64,000 nt of DNA. It comes from Methylobacterium sp. J-077 (GTDB lineage: Bacteria > Pseudomonadota > Alphaproteobacteria > Rhizobiales > Beijerinckiaceae). The stretch's first letter is position 1. The number at the start of each line of letters is the position of its first letter. The DNA lies in NCBI RefSeq assembly GCF_022829365.1, contig NZ_JAKSYJ010000037.1:1-64000 (forward strand). The letters are read 5' to 3'. Below are positions 23,648-33,704 of this stretch, in pieces. The position numbers were made by a program, and so were the translations under genes. The notes below the pieces were generated by a model. It saw only the letters and a list, made by a program, of their open reading frames with translations, searched no databases and was not told the DNA's origin.

Positions 23648-24625
23648 ATGCACGCTCTGATTCTCGGCGCCGCCGGCATGATCGGCCGCCGCCTCGTCGA
23701 TGCCCTGGTCGCGGACGGCAAGGTCGGCGGCGAACCGCTCAGCGCCCTCACCCTGCTCGACGTGATGCCGCCCACGGCACCCGCAGGCTTCTCCGGCCCG
23801 GTGAAGGCCGAGGCCGCGGATCTCACTGCCCCCGGTGCCGCCGATGCCGCCATCGCCGAGCGCCCGGGAGTGATCTTCCACCTCGCCGCGGTGGTCTCGG
23901 GCGAGGCGGAGGCGAATCTGGAACTCGGCTACCGGGTCAATCTCGACGGAACGCGGCTGCTGCTCGACGCGATCCGCCGGGCCAACGCCGCCGACGGGTA
24001 CCGGCCGAAGCTGGTCTTCACCTCGTCGCTGGCCGTGTTCGGACCGCCCTTCCCCAAGGTGATCCCGGACGATTTCATCCTGCGCCCGGCCTCCTCGTAC
24101 GGCGTCCAGAAGGCCATGGGCGAGTTGATGCTCGCCGACTATGCGCGCCGCGGCTTCTTGGACGGGATCGGCCTGCGTCTGCCGACCATCTGCGTGCGCC
24201 CGGGCAAGCCCAACAAGGCGGCTTCGGGTTTCTTCTCCGGGATCATCCGCGAGCCGCTCGCTGGCCACGAGGCGGTGCTGCCGGTCCCCGACACGGTGCG
24301 CCACTGGTTCGCGAGCCCCGCCGCTGCGGTGGGTTTTTTGGTTCACGCGGCCGGGCTCGACCTCGCGGCCATCGGCCCGCGGATCAGCCTGACCATGCCG
24401 GGCGTCTCGGCCACCGTGGCCGACGAGATCGAGGCCCTGCGGCGCGTGGCCGGCGACAAGGCCGTGGCGCTGATCCGGCGCGAGCCGGACGCCGCTATCG
24501 CCCGGATCGTCGGATCCTGGCCGGAGTCGTTCGAGCCGGAGGCCGCACTTGCGTTGGGCTTCCGGGCAGACGAATCCTTCGACGCGATCGTGGCCCAGCA
24601 CGTCGCGGCGTTCCATGGCGGCTGA
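23648..24625 (+). CDS. denD: D-erythronate dehydrogenase
   Basis: The 325-residue protein is an extended short-chain dehydrogenase. LILGAAGMIGRRLVDAL (residues 4-20) is the NAD-binding turn, HLAAVVSGEAEANLELGYRV the family-specific block, and SSYGVQKAMGE holds Tyr151 and Lys155 of the YxxxK active site. DenD oxidises D-erythronate to 2-oxo-tetronate. The presence of both ltnD and denD suggests that this locus handles both L-threonate and D-erythronate. It follows otnK by 27 bases and ends the catabolic run. Confidence 0.9.
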   Translation: MHALILGAAGMIGRRLVDALVADGKVGGEPLSALTLLDVMPPTAPAGFSGPVKAEAADLTAPGAADAAIAERPGVIFHLAAVVSGEAEANLELGYRVNLDGTRLLLDAIRRANAADGYRPKLVFTSSLAVFGPPFPKVIPDDFILRPASSYGVQKAMGELMLADYARRGFLDGIGLRLPTICVRPGKPNKAASGFFSGIIREPLAGHEAVLPVPDTVRHWFASPAAAVGFLVHAAGLDLAAIGPRISLTMPGVSATVADEIEALRRVAGDKAVALIRREPDAAIARIVGSWPESFEPEAALALGFRADESFDAIVAQHVAAFHGG

Positions 24626-24628
24626 GAT

Positions 24629-25033
24629 TCAGCCGCGGGCGGAGCGGATGTCGGTCCGCGGGAAATCGTCGCCGATATAGAGCAGCGGCACGCCGTGGAC
24701 CTGCGCGCAGGCATAGGCGAAGCAGTCGCCGAGGTTCAGGCGGGCGGGGTGGCGGCCCTTGCCAAAACGGGCATGGGCGGTGAGGGCGAGGGCGGATTCC
24801 GCCGCCGAAATCGGCACGATTCGCAGACCAGCGATGCGGATGAACGCGTCGACCTCCGTCTCAGCGTCTGCCACGGAGATCGCCTTCTTACGCGCCACCG
24901 CGACCACCGTCTCGAAGACGGCGATGCCCGACGTGAGCGGCGTCATCGCGCCATCGAGGCAGTCCAGCAGGACGGAACGCTCCGGCTCGGCCGTCAGGAT
25001 CGCCACGAGAGCCGAGGCGTCGACGAACATCAC
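24629..25033 (-). CDS. vapC: VapC-family toxin (PIN-domain RNase)
   Basis: The 134-residue protein is a type II toxin ribonuclease. The acidic PIN residues are all present: Asp5 (FVDASALV), Glu41 (VFETVVAV), Asp103 (NLGDCFAYA) and the Asp122/Asp123 pair (IGDDFPRTD). VapC toxins cleave tRNA or rRNA when freed from VapB. It starts in a 4-base overlap with vapB upstream. It is convergent with denD, the two stops being only 3 bases apart. Confidence 0.92.
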   Translation of the reverse strand: MMFVDASALVAILTAEPERSVLLDCLDGAMTPLTSGIAVFETVVAVARKKAISVADAETEVDAFIRIAGLRIVPISAAESALALTAHARFGKGRHPARLNLGDCFAYACAQVHGVPLLYIGDDFPRTDIRSARG

Positions 25034-25266
25034 TCGTCGTTCAGGCTGTCGTAGAACGCCTTGTCGGCCTCCAGGCCCGTGCGCGGTACGGCATCCATCT
25101 TGTCGAGCAAGGGTTTCAGGCGTTCCGCGAGCGGCACGCGTCGGCTGCGCCGCGCGATCTCGTTTTCGAGCGCGATTCGCACCGCTTCGGTCTTGCTCAC
25201 GCCGGCCCGCGATGCCAGCGTCTCGGCCAATTGGTTGACCTCTTCGCTGCGGATGTTGAGCGGCAC
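25030..25266 (-). CDS. vapB: VapB-family antitoxin
   Basis: The 78-residue protein is a Rv0623/Psk-type antitoxin (PF07704). [31 protein letters not shown], read here as [16 protein letters not shown] plus [14 protein letters not shown], forms the ribbon-helix-helix DNA-binding part. The C-terminal part with [12 protein letters not shown] and [12 protein letters not shown] would wrap the toxin. The start is GTG at 25266. Antitoxins of this type autoregulate through inverted repeats; a candidate lies directly upstream at 25277-25306. Confidence 0.9.
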   Translation of the reverse strand: MPLNIRSEEVNQLAETLASRAGVSKTEAVRIALENEIARRSRRVPLAERLKPLLDKMDAVPRTGLEADKAFYDSLNDE

Positions 25267-25276
25267 GACAGCCTCC

Positions 25277-25306
25277 GTGTAGACGTAGGGAGGCTAGTGC
25301 CTACAC
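25277..25306. promoter_or_regulatory. Candidate VapB operator
   Basis: GTGTAG (25277-25282) and CTACAC (25301-25306) are reverse complements, and inside them GTAGG (25285-25289) and CCTAC (25300-25304) form a second, offset inverted repeat. The element is 11 bases upstream of the vapB start codon, as expected for autoregulation by VapBC. Confidence 0.5.
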
Positions 25307-25349
25307 ACCAGAGCCGCAAGCGCGGCGCGTACCCCGAACAAGGATCCCG

Positions 25350-27191
25350 ATGACCCGCCTCGACGAGGCCCGCGCCGCGCTGAAGAAGACGTTCGGCTAC
25401 GAGGATTTCCGGCCCGGGCAGGACGAGGTGATCGGCGCGGTGCTGGATGGCGACGACGTGTTCGCCGTGATGCCCACGGGCTCGGGCAAGTCGATGACCT
25501 ACCAGCTCCCGGCGCTGATCGATTCCGGGCTGACCGTGGTGGTCTCGCCCCTGATCGCCCTGATGCACGACCAGGTGCAGCAGATGCGCAGCGTCGGCGT
25601 CGAGGCCGCCACCCTCAACTCGACGGTGACGGAGGCGGAGTCGCGCGAGACCTGGCGCAGCCTGCGGTCCGGGGAATTGCGCCTCCTGTTCGTCTCCCCC
25701 GAGCGCCTGCTGATGGAGGGCTGCATCGAGGCCCTGCGCGGGGTCGGGGTCCGGCGGCTCGCGGTGGACGAGGCCCATTGCGTCTCGCAATGGGGCCACG
25801 ATTTCCGGCCCGAATACCGGGAGATCGCCCGGGCCCGACAGGCGTTGGGCAACGTCCAGACCCTGGCGCTGACCGCCACCGCCGATGCCGCCACCCGGGC
25901 CGAGATCGCAGAGCGGCTGTTCCCGCAAGGGCGCGGCCCGAAGATCTTCGTCCACTCGTTCGATCGGCCGAACATCCGGCTGACGTTCCAGCCCAAGGAC
26001 AACCCGGCCCGGCAGATCGAGCGGTTCCTGAAGCACCGGAGGGCGGAGAGCGGGATCATCTACTGCTCCTCGCGCAAGCGCGTCGAGCAGCTCGCCGAGA
26101 CCCTCAGGAAGGACGGGTTCGACGCCCTGCCCTACCATGCCGGCCTCGACCAGGGCACGCGGATGCGCAACCAGGACCGGTTCCTGCAGGAGGACGGGGT
26201 GGTGATGACCGCGACGATCGCCTTCGGCATGGGCATCAACAAGCCCGACGTGCGCTTCGTCTGCCACGCCGACATGCCCAACAACGTCGAGGGCTATTAC
26301 CAGGAGATCGGCCGCGCCGGCCGCGACGGGCTGCCGGCCGACACGCTGACCCTCTACGGCCTCGACGACATGGCGCTACGCCGCCGCCAGATCGACGAGA
26401 AGGAGATCTCGGACGAGCGCCGCCGGGTCGAGCGGCGCAAGCTCGAGGCGATGATCTCCCTGTGCGAGGGCGCCACCTGCCGGCGCCAGTCGCTGCTCGG
26501 CTATTTCGGCGAGGCGAGCGAGCCCTGCGGCCGCTGCGATCTCTGCCGCGGCGGCGTCACGCTCGTGGACGGGACCGTGGCGGCGCAGAAGATCCTCTCG
26601 GCGATCGTGCGCACCGGCCAGCGCTTCGGCGCGGCCTATATCTGCGACGTGGTCCACGGCAAGGAGAGCGAGCAGGTCCGCCGCAACGGTCATACCGGCC
26701 TCAAGACCTTCGGGGTCGGCGCCGACAAGCCGGTGGCCGCTTGGCGGGCGATCCTGCGCCAGCTCTTCGCCGCCGGGGCGATCGCCGAGAACGCCGACGG
26801 CTATGGCGGCCTGTCCATGACCGAGAAGGGCGAGGCGATCCTGTTCGGCCGCGAGCCGGTCAAGCTGCGCCCCGACCCGGAACCGAAGGCCGAATCCCGC
26901 GAGCGTCGCCGGGCCACGCCGCGCGAGGAGGGCGAGATCGCGCTCTCCGAGACCGACGAGGCCCTGTTCCAGCACCTGCGCGGCCTGCGCGCTACCCTGG
27001 CCCGGGCCGAGGGCATCGCCGCCTTCATGGTGTTTCCCGACCGGACCCTGATCGAGATGGCGCGTCAGAAGCCCGTCGACCTCTGGGCCCTGCGGGCGGT
27101 CCACGGGGTCGGCGAGCGCAAGCGCGAGGCCTATGGCGAGACGTTCGTGGCCGCGATCAGCGCGTTCCTGGCCGAGCCGCCGGCGGCGTGA
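25350..27191 (+). CDS. recQ: ATP-dependent DNA helicase RecQ
   Basis: The 613-residue protein is a full-length RecQ. It has the Walker A motif PTGSGKS at 42-48, the DEAH box [14 protein letters not shown] at about 139-152, helicase motif [11 protein letters not shown], a zinc-binding region with CEGATCRR and CGRCDLC, a winged-helix RQC domain, and a C-terminal HRDC domain with [16 protein letters not shown]. It unwinds DNA 3' to 5' in recombination and fork repair. It is divergent from vapBC with 83 bases between the starts. No unusual features. Confidence 0.97.
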   Translation: MTRLDEARAALKKTFGYEDFRPGQDEVIGAVLDGDDVFAVMPTGSGKSMTYQLPALIDSGLTVVVSPLIALMHDQVQQMRSVGVEAATLNSTVTEAESRETWRSLRSGELRLLFVSPERLLMEGCIEALRGVGVRRLAVDEAHCVSQWGHDFRPEYREIARARQALGNVQTLALTATADAATRAEIAERLFPQGRGPKIFVHSFDRPNIRLTFQPKDNPARQIERFLKHRRAESGIIYCSSRKRVEQLAETLRKDGFDALPYHAGLDQGTRMRNQDRFLQEDGVVMTATIAFGMGINKPDVRFVCHADMPNNVEGYYQEIGRAGRDGLPADTLTLYGLDDMALRRRQIDEKEISDERRRVERRKLEAMISLCEGATCRRQSLLGYFGEASEPCGRCDLCRGGVTLVDGTVAAQKILSAIVRTGQRFGAAYICDVVHGKESEQVRRNGHTGLKTFGVGADKPVAAWRAILRQLFAAGAIAENADGYGGLSMTEKGEAILFGREPVKLRPDPEPKAESRERRRATPREEGEIALSETDEALFQHLRGLRATLARAEGIAAFMVFPDRTLIEMARQKPVDLWALRAVHGVGERKREAYGETFVAAISAFLAEPPAA

Positions 27192-27393
27192 GCCTGCCGC
27201 CTCTGCGGCCGATCCGGCGCAAGCCCCACGCAGTTTCACCCTCGGCGCGCCCGGCCGCTTCATGTAGGCAGGCCGCCACCTCGAATCGATCGGACCCGTC
27301 ATTTCGACACGCATCCCCGTCGCCGCCGCACCGGCCCAGCACACGTCCGAAAAACCGGACGGTGACGCGCCGCGGACGCTGACCTCCCGCATC

Positions 27394-28557
27394 GTGTTCT
27401 ACATGCCGGGCTTCGACCCGCGCGATCCGGAGACCTATTGGGGCCTGTTCCGCCGCGAAGCCCGGCTCACCGCCGCGTGCCGGGGCGCCGCGATCACGGT
27501 CGGCGATCCGGTCCGCTCCCCGGACGGGCTCGACCTCGCCTGGACGGCGGAGTCGCGCGGGGTCTCGACCCGCTATGTCCTGCTGCGCTGGGAGGACATC
27601 GTCCGGGCCCGATTCCCGCAATCCGACTGGACGCGGCTCCGGGGCGTGCCGGCTCTGCTCTGGCGGCTGTGGCGGACGGGCTACATGGCGGACCTGCGCC
27701 GGGAGGGCTGGCGCTTCTCCACGGTGATCTTCTGCGTCCACTACATCTACATCGCCCTGGCGCTCCTCAGCCTCGCCGCCGCCGGGGGCCTCGCCGCCCT
27801 CACGCCGCCCGCGTTCCAGCCCTGGAGCCTGCTGGCGGTGCCGCCCCTCGCCTACGCGATCCTGGCCGGGCTGATCCGGGCGACCCGCGGCAAGCCGCTC
27901 TACGTGCCCCACCTCGTGGACGACACCGCGTTCACGCATGCCTACGCGGCCGGCGAGGCCCCCGAGATGGACCCCCGGCTCGACGCCTTCGCGGCGCGCA
28001 TCCGCGCCGCCGAGGGCGAGGCCGACGAGGTGGTGGTGGTCGGCCATTCCTCGTCGAGCTTCCTCGGCATCGAGGCGCTGGACCGGGTGCTCGCCCGCGA
28101 CCCCGGCTTCGGCGGGCGCGGCACGCCGGTCTCGTTCGTGAGCATCGGCAGCGTCATCCCCTGGCTCGGCCTCGACCCGGCTGCCCAAAACTTCCGCACC
28201 AGCCTCCTGCGCTTCGGACGAGCGACGCAGATCGGCTGGCTCGACGTGCGCGCCACCTGGGACTGGCTCTCGATCCACAAGAACAACCCGATTGCCGCCT
28301 GCGGCCTCACCCCGCCGGATCCCGGCCGCCCGTCCGTGCTCTGGGTGGCGATCCACGACCTGATCACCAGCGCCGATGTCGGCCGGCGCCAGTGGAACCT
28401 GTTCCAGATGCACTTCCAGCTGCTCATGGCGAGCCAGCGCGACAGCGGCTTCGACTATCTCGACGTGGTCACCGGGCCGGAGCCGGTGCACGTCTTGGTC
28501 GCCCGCTGCCGGGAGGACGGGCCGCCCGCGGATCCGGTCGGCGAGGCCAGGCGCTGA
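27394..28557 (+). CDS. Membrane-associated alpha/beta-hydrolase-like protein, function unknown
   Basis: The 387-residue protein begins (V)FYMPGFDPRDPETYW and contains a nucleophile-elbow-like VVVVGHSSSSFLGIEAL near residue 216. Two membrane helices lie near residues 110-135 (YIYIALALLSLAAA) and 145-165 (LLAVPPLAYAILAGL). The C-terminal half is soluble. I know this type only as conserved alphaproteobacterial hypothetical proteins. The start is uncertain: GTG at 27394 is used here, but the open frame continues upstream to about 27268 without an ATG, so a longer N-terminus is possible. Confidence 0.7.
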   Translation: MFYMPGFDPRDPETYWGLFRREARLTAACRGAAITVGDPVRSPDGLDLAWTAESRGVSTRYVLLRWEDIVRARFPQSDWTRLRGVPALLWRLWRTGYMADLRREGWRFSTVIFCVHYIYIALALLSLAAAGGLAALTPPAFQPWSLLAVPPLAYAILAGLIRATRGKPLYVPHLVDDTAFTHAYAAGEAPEMDPRLDAFAARIRAAEGEADEVVVVGHSSSSFLGIEALDRVLARDPGFGGRGTPVSFVSIGSVIPWLGLDPAAQNFRTSLLRFGRATQIGWLDVRATWDWLSIHKNNPIAACGLTPPDPGRPSVLWVAIHDLITSADVGRRQWNLFQMHFQLLMASQRDSGFDYLDVVTGPEPVHVLVARCREDGPPADPVGEARR

Positions 28558-28696
28558 CCCCCAGCCCCGCGCCGGCGGATGTTGCCAGCGCGGGCGCTTC
28601 CGCTCTAGAGCCGGGGCAGCCTGAGATCTCAGCCCGGTTCGGGTTCGCCGCGGTACGCGTCTCTCGAGACGGACCGCTCTCTGCCGAGACCTTCGC

Positions 28697-30922
28697 ATGT
28701 TCCGCAACGACGTTCCGATCACCCCCGAGCTCGTGGCCCAGCACGGCCTCACGCCGGAGGAGTACGAGCGCTTCCGCGGCCTGATCGGGCGCGACCCGAC
28801 GCTGACCGAGCTCGGCATTGTCTCGGCGATGTGGAACGAGCATTGCTCGTACAAGTCCTCCCGCAAGCACCTGAAGGGGCTTCCGACCTCGGGCCCTCAC
28901 GTGATCCAGGGGCCGGGCGAGAATGCTGGCGTGATCGATATCGGCGACGGGCTGGCCTGCGTCTTCAAGATGGAGAGCCACAACCACCCGAGCTACATCG
29001 AGCCCTACCAGGGCGCGGCGACCGGCGTCGGGGGCATCCTGCGCGACGTGTTCACCATGGGGGCGCGGCCGATCGCGGCGCTCAACGCCCTGCGCTTCGG
29101 CTCCCCCGACCACCCGCGGACCCGCGCTCTGGTCTCCGGCGTGGTGGCCGGGGTCGGCGGCTACGGCAATTCCTTCGGCGTGCCCACCGTCGGCGGCCTG
29201 ACCGGGTTCCACCGGCGCTACGACGGCAACATTCTGGTCAACGCCATGGCGGTGGGGCTCGCCCGCACCGACGCGATCTTCTACGCGGCCGCCACCGGGG
29301 TCGGGAACCCGATCGTCTATCTCGGCTCCAAGACCGGCCGCGACGGCATCCACGGCGCCACCATGGCGTCGGCGGAGTTCGACAAGGCCTCCGAGTCGAA
29401 GCGCCCGACCGTGCAGGTCGGCGACCCCTTCGCCGAGAAGCTGCTGCTGGAGGCCTGCCTGGAACTGATGGCCTCGGGCGCCGTCATTGCCATCCAGGAC
29501 ATGGGCGCGGCGGGGCTGACCTGCTCGGCCGTCGAGATGGGCGCCAAGGGCGACCTCGGCGTCGAGCTCGATATCGAGAAGGTCCCGGCCCGCGAGGCCG
29601 GTATGACCCCCTACGAGATGATGCTGTCCGAGAGCCAGGAGCGCATGCTCATGGTGCTCAAGCCCGGCATGGAGGCGGAGGCCGAAGCGATCTTCGTCAA
29701 GTGGGGTCTCGACTTCGCGGTGATCGGCCGGACCACCGACACGCTGCGGTTCGTGGTCAAGTGGCACGGGCAGACCGTGGCCGACCTGCCGATCAAGGAA
29801 CTCGGTGACGAGGCGCCGCTCTACGACCGGCCGCACCTGGCCAACACCCACCAGCCGGTGATTGCAGCCGCTGCGGTGCCGGCGCCGGCCTCGCTGACCG
29901 ACGCCCTCAAGCGCCTCGTCGGCTCCCCCGACCTCGCCTCGAAGCGCTGGGTCTACGAGCAGTACGACCACTTCATCCTCGGCAACACCGTGCAGAAGCC
30001 CGGGGGCGACGCCGCCATCGTGCGGGTCGAGGACGGCCCGAAGGGCCTGGCGCTGACCTGCGACGTCACCCCGCGCTACTGCGAGGCCGACCCGGTCGAG
30101 GGCGGCCGGCAGGCCGTGGCCGAGGCGTGGCGCAACATCACCGCGGTGGGCGGTCGCCCGCTCGCCATCACCGACAACCTGAACTTCGGCAACCCGGAAA
30201 AACCCGAGGTGATGGGCCAGTTGGTCGGCTGCCTGCAGGGCATCGGCGAGGCTTGCCGGGCGCTCGACTTCCCGGTCGTGTCCGGCAACGTCTCGCTCTA
30301 CAACGAGACCAATGGTGTCGGCATCCTGCCGACCCCGACCATCGGCGGCGTCGGCGTGCTCGACGACGTGGAGCGCCACGCCACCATCGCGCTCAAGCGC
30401 GAGGGCGACGTGCTGGTCCTGGTCGGCGCTGGCGAGGGCTGGCTCGGCCAATCCGCCTATCTGGCGGTAATCGAGGGCCGGGAAGAGGGCGCGCCGCCGC
30501 CGGTGGATCTCTCGCTCGAGCGCCGCAACGGCGACTTCGTGCGCGCCTTGATCCTCTCGGGTACGGTCGACACCGTCCACGACCTGTCCGATGGCGGTCT
30601 TGCGGTGGCGCTCGCCGAGATGGCCATGGCCGGCGGCATCGGAGCGGCCCTGCCGGAGGTGCCGGTCGACCTGCCGGCCCACGCCTACCTGTTCGGCGAG
30701 GACCAGGCCCGCTACCTGCTGGCGGTCGATCCGGAGGCGGCCACCGACCTGCTCTACAGCGCCTCGGCCCAGGGTATCGACGCGGCCGTGGTCGGGGTCA
30801 CCGGCACCGACCGTTTGACCCTGCCGGGCGGCGAGACCATATCGCTGTCCGAGCTGCGTGCGGCCCATGAGGGCTGGCTGCCGAACTACATGGCGAGCCA
30901 GCCGGCCGCGCCGGCTGCCTGA
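28697..30922 (+). CDS. purL: Phosphoribosylformylglycinamidine synthase subunit PurL
   Basis: The 741-residue protein is the small-type PurL that works with PurQ and PurS in step 4 of purine synthesis (FGAR to FGAM). The signatures are [15 protein letters not shown] near residue 50 with the catalytic His, [12 protein letters not shown] near 93, [16 protein letters not shown], and GNVSLYNET near 540. The two AIRS-like halves are complete. purQ and purS are not in the window. It is followed by bolA-DUF29-grxD, a purL-bolA-grxD order common in alphaproteobacteria. Confidence 0.97.
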   Translation: MFRNDVPITPELVAQHGLTPEEYERFRGLIGRDPTLTELGIVSAMWNEHCSYKSSRKHLKGLPTSGPHVIQGPGENAGVIDIGDGLACVFKMESHNHPSYIEPYQGAATGVGGILRDVFTMGARPIAALNALRFGSPDHPRTRALVSGVVAGVGGYGNSFGVPTVGGLTGFHRRYDGNILVNAMAVGLARTDAIFYAAATGVGNPIVYLGSKTGRDGIHGATMASAEFDKASESKRPTVQVGDPFAEKLLLEACLELMASGAVIAIQDMGAAGLTCSAVEMGAKGDLGVELDIEKVPAREAGMTPYEMMLSESQERMLMVLKPGMEAEAEAIFVKWGLDFAVIGRTTDTLRFVVKWHGQTVADLPIKELGDEAPLYDRPHLANTHQPVIAAAAVPAPASLTDALKRLVGSPDLASKRWVYEQYDHFILGNTVQKPGGDAAIVRVEDGPKGLALTCDVTPRYCEADPVEGGRQAVAEAWRNITAVGGRPLAITDNLNFGNPEKPEVMGQLVGCLQGIGEACRALDFPVVSGNVSLYNETNGVGILPTPTIGGVGVLDDVERHATIALKREGDVLVLVGAGEGWLGQSAYLAVIEGREEGAPPPVDLSLERRNGDFVRALILSGTVDTVHDLSDGGLAVALAEMAMAGGIGAALPEVPVDLPAHAYLFGEDQARYLLAVDPEAATDLLYSASAQGIDAAVVGVTGTDRLTLPGGETISLSELRAAHEGWLPNYMASQPAAPAA

Positions 30923-30947
30923 ACCCCTTACGCCCAGGAGTTTTCCG

Positions 30948-31184
30948 ATGCCGATGGATGCGGGCGAGATCGAGCGCATGATCCGCGAAGCGCTGCCCGA
31001 CGCGACCGTGGAGATCCGCGACCTCGCCGGCGACGGCGACCATTACGCCGCCACCGTCCTGTCCGCGGCCTTCAAGGGCAAGACCCGGGTCGCCCAGCAC
31101 CAGATGGTCTACGGCGCCCTCCAGGGCCGGATGGGCGGCGTGCTCCACGCCCTTGCGCTGACCACGGGCGTCCCTCAGGATTAG
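30948..31184 (+). CDS. BolA-family protein
   Basis: The 78-residue protein has the BolA/IbaG fold. IERMIREALPDATVEIRD begins the domain, GDHYAATVLSAAFKGKTRVAQHQMVYGAL carries the conserved His (in RVAQHQMVY) that coordinates a shared [2Fe-2S] cluster, and GGVLHALAL ends it. Such proteins pair with CGFS monothiol glutaredoxins for iron-sulfur trafficking and iron sensing, and the matching grxD is two genes downstream. The ATG at 30948 follows an AGGAG site. Confidence 0.92.
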   Translation: MPMDAGEIERMIREALPDATVEIRDLAGDGDHYAATVLSAAFKGKTRVAQHQMVYGALQGRMGGVLHALALTTGVPQD

Positions 31185-31207
31185 GCCTTCTCGCGGGAGT
31201 TCTCCCG

Positions 31208-31702
31208 ATGGACCGACCGAGTCTCTACGACGACGACATCGTGACCTGGGCTGAGGAGCAGGCTGCGGCTCTGCGCGCGCTCGGAGCCCGCAGCGACCTG
31301 TCGAATGCGGTCGATTGGGCGAATATCGCGGAGGAGATCGAGAGCGTGGGGCGATCCCATTTGCGGGCGGTCGAGGGCCTGCTGATCCAGACGCTCGCTC
31401 ACCTCCTGAAGCGCGCCTCCGCGCCCCTCGCCCCGTCAAGCTTGCATTGGCGCGAGGAGATCGCGACATTCCAGATCACGGCTTGGAATGCGTACGAGTC
31501 GTCGATGCGGCAGAGGTTGAACTGGCCGAGGATCTGGAAATCCGCGGTCACGGCCGCGGAGGCTGGTCTCGGTGCCTTTGGGAACCAGATTCTTCCAGGA
31601 CTACCGAAGGCGTGCCCGATTGCGGCCGAGGACCTTTTGACCGAACGCTTTGATATCGATCAGGCGCTTCGTGTGATCGCCGCCTCGGTTGCGCGCCGCT
31701 GA
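31208..31702 (+). CDS. DUF29-family protein
   Basis: The 164-residue protein matches DUF29. SLYDDDIVTWAEEQAAALR is the N-terminal signature, DWANIAEEIESVGRSHLRAVEGLL the central helix pair, and HLLKRASAPL and WREEIATFQ follow. The function of DUF29 is unknown; proteins are small and helical and often occur in multiple copies in cyanobacteria and alphaproteobacteria. It lies between bolA and grxD, which are usually adjacent, and its AT content is slightly higher than theirs, so it may be a later insertion. Confidence 0.85.
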   Translation: MDRPSLYDDDIVTWAEEQAAALRALGARSDLSNAVDWANIAEEIESVGRSHLRAVEGLLIQTLAHLLKRASAPLAPSSLHWREEIATFQITAWNAYESSMRQRLNWPRIWKSAVTAAEAGLGAFGNQILPGLPKACPIAAEDLLTERFDIDQALRVIAASVARR

Positions 31703-31744
31703 TAGAGACCGCACATACGAGATCGAATAACTGAGGATTGAGTG

Positions 31745-32083
31745 ATGACCGACGCCAACACGACCATCCAGAACGAGATCGCCTCCCAGGACGTGGTGGT
31801 GTTCATGAAGGGCACGCCGCAGATGCCGCAATGTGGCTTCTCGGGCCAGGTGGTGCAGATCCTCAACTACCTCGAAGTGCCGTTCAAGGGCGTGAACGTG
31901 CTGGCCGATCAGGGCATCCGCGAGGGCATCAAGGCGTTCTCGAACTGGCCGACCATCCCGCAGATCTACGTGAAGGGCGAGTTCGTCGGCGGCTGCGACA
32001 TCACCCGGGAGATGTTCCAGTCGGGCGAGCTGCAGACCTTCCTGGCCGAGAAGGGCGTCCCGGTGAAGACCGCCGCCGCCTGA
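31745..32083 (+). CDS. grxD: Monothiol glutaredoxin, Grx4 family
   Basis: The 112-residue protein has the CGFS active site (MPQCGFSGQVV, Cys30), with KGTPQ before it, WPTIPQIYVKGEFVGGCDI for glutathione binding, and a C-terminal helix. Monothiol CGFS glutaredoxins carry glutathione-ligated [2Fe-2S] clusters and deliver them to targets with BolA proteins. The ATG at 31745 is preferred to the GTG one codon upstream. It is followed by a clear intrinsic terminator. Confidence 0.95.
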   Translation: MTDANTTIQNEIASQDVVVFMKGTPQMPQCGFSGQVVQILNYLEVPFKGVNVLADQGIREGIKAFSNWPTIPQIYVKGEFVGGCDITREMFQSGELQTFLAEKGVPVKTAAA

Positions 32084-32110
32084 TCTTTTTCGGACTTTCT
32101 AGGATGGATC

Positions 32111-32135
32111 AGGGCGCCTGCGGGCGCCCTTTTTC
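32111..32135 (+). terminator. Rho-independent terminator after grxD
   Basis: AGGGCGCC (32111-32118), loop TGCG, GGCGCCCT (32123-32130) make a perfect 8-base stem followed directly by a run of T. This would end the purL-bolA-DUF29-grxD transcript. Confidence 0.85.
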
Positions 32136-32231
32136 GTGGCCGGCCGCTATCGCGCCCGGTCGAGTCACCCGTGGGCGGGGCGCATTCGCGTTCGCTAACG
32201 CGATCGCCTATATCAGAACCGTTCCACAGCT

Positions 32232-33524
32232 ATGGATAGACCGATCATCATGGCGACGCCGTCGCTCGACAGCGCCCGCGCGGCCGAACCCGCGATCGAG
32301 AAGGCGCCCGATTTCCAGCCCGCACTGCTCCCCGGGCGGCCCCCGTCGCTGGTCGGGCTCACCCGCGACGCGCTCAAGGCGCAACTCATCGGCATGGGCG
32401 TGCCCGAGCGCGAGAGCCGCATGCGGGCCGGCCAGATCTGGCACTGGGTCAATTTCCGCGGGGCGACCGACTTCGCCGCGATGACCAATGTCGGCAAGGC
32501 GCTGAAGGCCGAGCTCGCGCAGCATTTCACGCTGGAGCGGCCCGAGGTCGCCAGCCGCCAGGTCTCCCGCGACGGCACCCGCAAGTGGCTGCTGCGCATG
32601 GCACCGACCAACCCGCAGGAGCACAATCGCGGCGCCGAGATCGAGTGCGTCTACATCCCGGGCCCGGATCGCGGCACGCTGTGCGTGTCGAGCCAGGTCG
32701 GCTGCACCCTCACCTGCTCGTTTTGCCACACCGGCACGCAGCGCCTCGTGCGCAACCTCTCGTCGGCCGAAATCGTACAGCAGCTCGTGGTGGCTCGCGA
32801 CGAACTCGGCGACTGGGCCGGCCAGATGCCGAGCCGCGACGCCTCCGGGGCCGGCGAAGTGGGGCGGCTCGTCACCAACGTCGTGTTCATGGGCATGGGC
32901 GAGCCCCTGTACAATCTCGACGCCGTGATCGACGCGGTCGGCGTGATGTCCGACCAGGAGGGGCTCGGCCTCTCCCGGCGGCGGATCACGGTTTCGACCT
33001 CCGGGGTGGTGCCGCAGATCCCCCGCCTCGGCGAGGCGGCCAACGCCATGCTGGCGATCTCGCTCCACGCGGTGCGCGACGACCTGCGCGACGAGCTGGT
33101 GCCGCTCAACCGCAAATATCCGATCGCCCAGCTGCTCGAAGCCTGCCGCACCTATCCGGGTGTGAGCAACGCCCGCCGCATCACCTTCGAGTACGTGATG
33201 CTGAAGGGCGTCAACGATTCCGACGCGGATGCGCGCGAACTGGTCCGCCTGCTCAAGGGCATCCCGGCCAAGATCAATTTGATCCCGTTCAACCCCTGGC
33301 CGGGCAGCCGCTACGAATGCTCGGACTGGGACCGGATCGAGCGCTTCTCCGAGATCGTGTTCAACGCCGGCTACGCTTCGCCTGTGCGCACGCCCCGGGG
33401 CCGGGACATCCTGGCCGCCTGCGGCCAGCTCAAGAGCGAGACGGAAAAACTGCGCGCCCGGGCCCGGATGATGCAGGAAGAGGGCATCGGCGCCGAGGGC
33501 TTCTACGCCGGCCTCGACGACTGA
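32232..33524 (+). CDS. rlmN: 23S rRNA (adenine2503-C2)-methyltransferase RlmN
   Basis: The 430-residue protein is a radical SAM methylase that modifies A2503 of 23S rRNA and A37 of some tRNAs. The cluster motif is [13 protein letters not shown] (CxxxCxxC), [10 protein letters not shown] is the SAM-binding GxGE motif, and the methyl-carrying Cys is in [11 protein letters not shown] near the C-terminus. The N-terminus has an extra about 25 residues before [14 protein letters not shown] short insertion, [18 protein letters not shown], follows the radical SAM motif. Both are common in alphaproteobacteria. Confidence 0.95.
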   Translation: MDRPIIMATPSLDSARAAEPAIEKAPDFQPALLPGRPPSLVGLTRDALKAQLIGMGVPERESRMRAGQIWHWVNFRGATDFAAMTNVGKALKAELAQHFTLERPEVASRQVSRDGTRKWLLRMAPTNPQEHNRGAEIECVYIPGPDRGTLCVSSQVGCTLTCSFCHTGTQRLVRNLSSAEIVQQLVVARDELGDWAGQMPSRDASGAGEVGRLVTNVVFMGMGEPLYNLDAVIDAVGVMSDQEGLGLSRRRITVSTSGVVPQIPRLGEAANAMLAISLHAVRDDLRDELVPLNRKYPIAQLLEACRTYPGVSNARRITFEYVMLKGVNDSDADARELVRLLKGIPAKINLIPFNPWPGSRYECSDWDRIERFSEIVFNAGYASPVRTPRGRDILAACGQLKSETEKLRARARMMQEEGIGAEGFYAGLDD

Positions 33525-33539
33525 GCCAGTCGCGGTTTC

Positions 33540-33613
33540 GAAAGGTCCGAGACCTTTCGTGGGTGCAGGGCAAAGCCCTGCTGCCGGGCTTCGCCGGGTG
33601 TCGGGCTTCGCCC
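33540..33613. repeat. Tandem-hairpin intergenic repeat module, copy 2 (inverted)
   Basis: GAAAGGTC-cga-GACCTTTC, CAGGGC-aaa-GCCCTG and GGGCTTCGCCC-type small hairpins appear in the reverse order of the copies at 11358-11446 and 41205-41316. It lies between the convergent rlmN and alpha-2-macroglobulin genes, where a two-way terminator would be useful. Confidence 0.65.
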
Positions 33614-33704
33614 TGACGACCCACTCGGCGCGGTGCCGCTGCAGGGCCTCGGGGTGCTCGGCCTGGAGCCAAGTGATCGTCTCCCCCGGATGGTTCCGGG
33701 AGGC

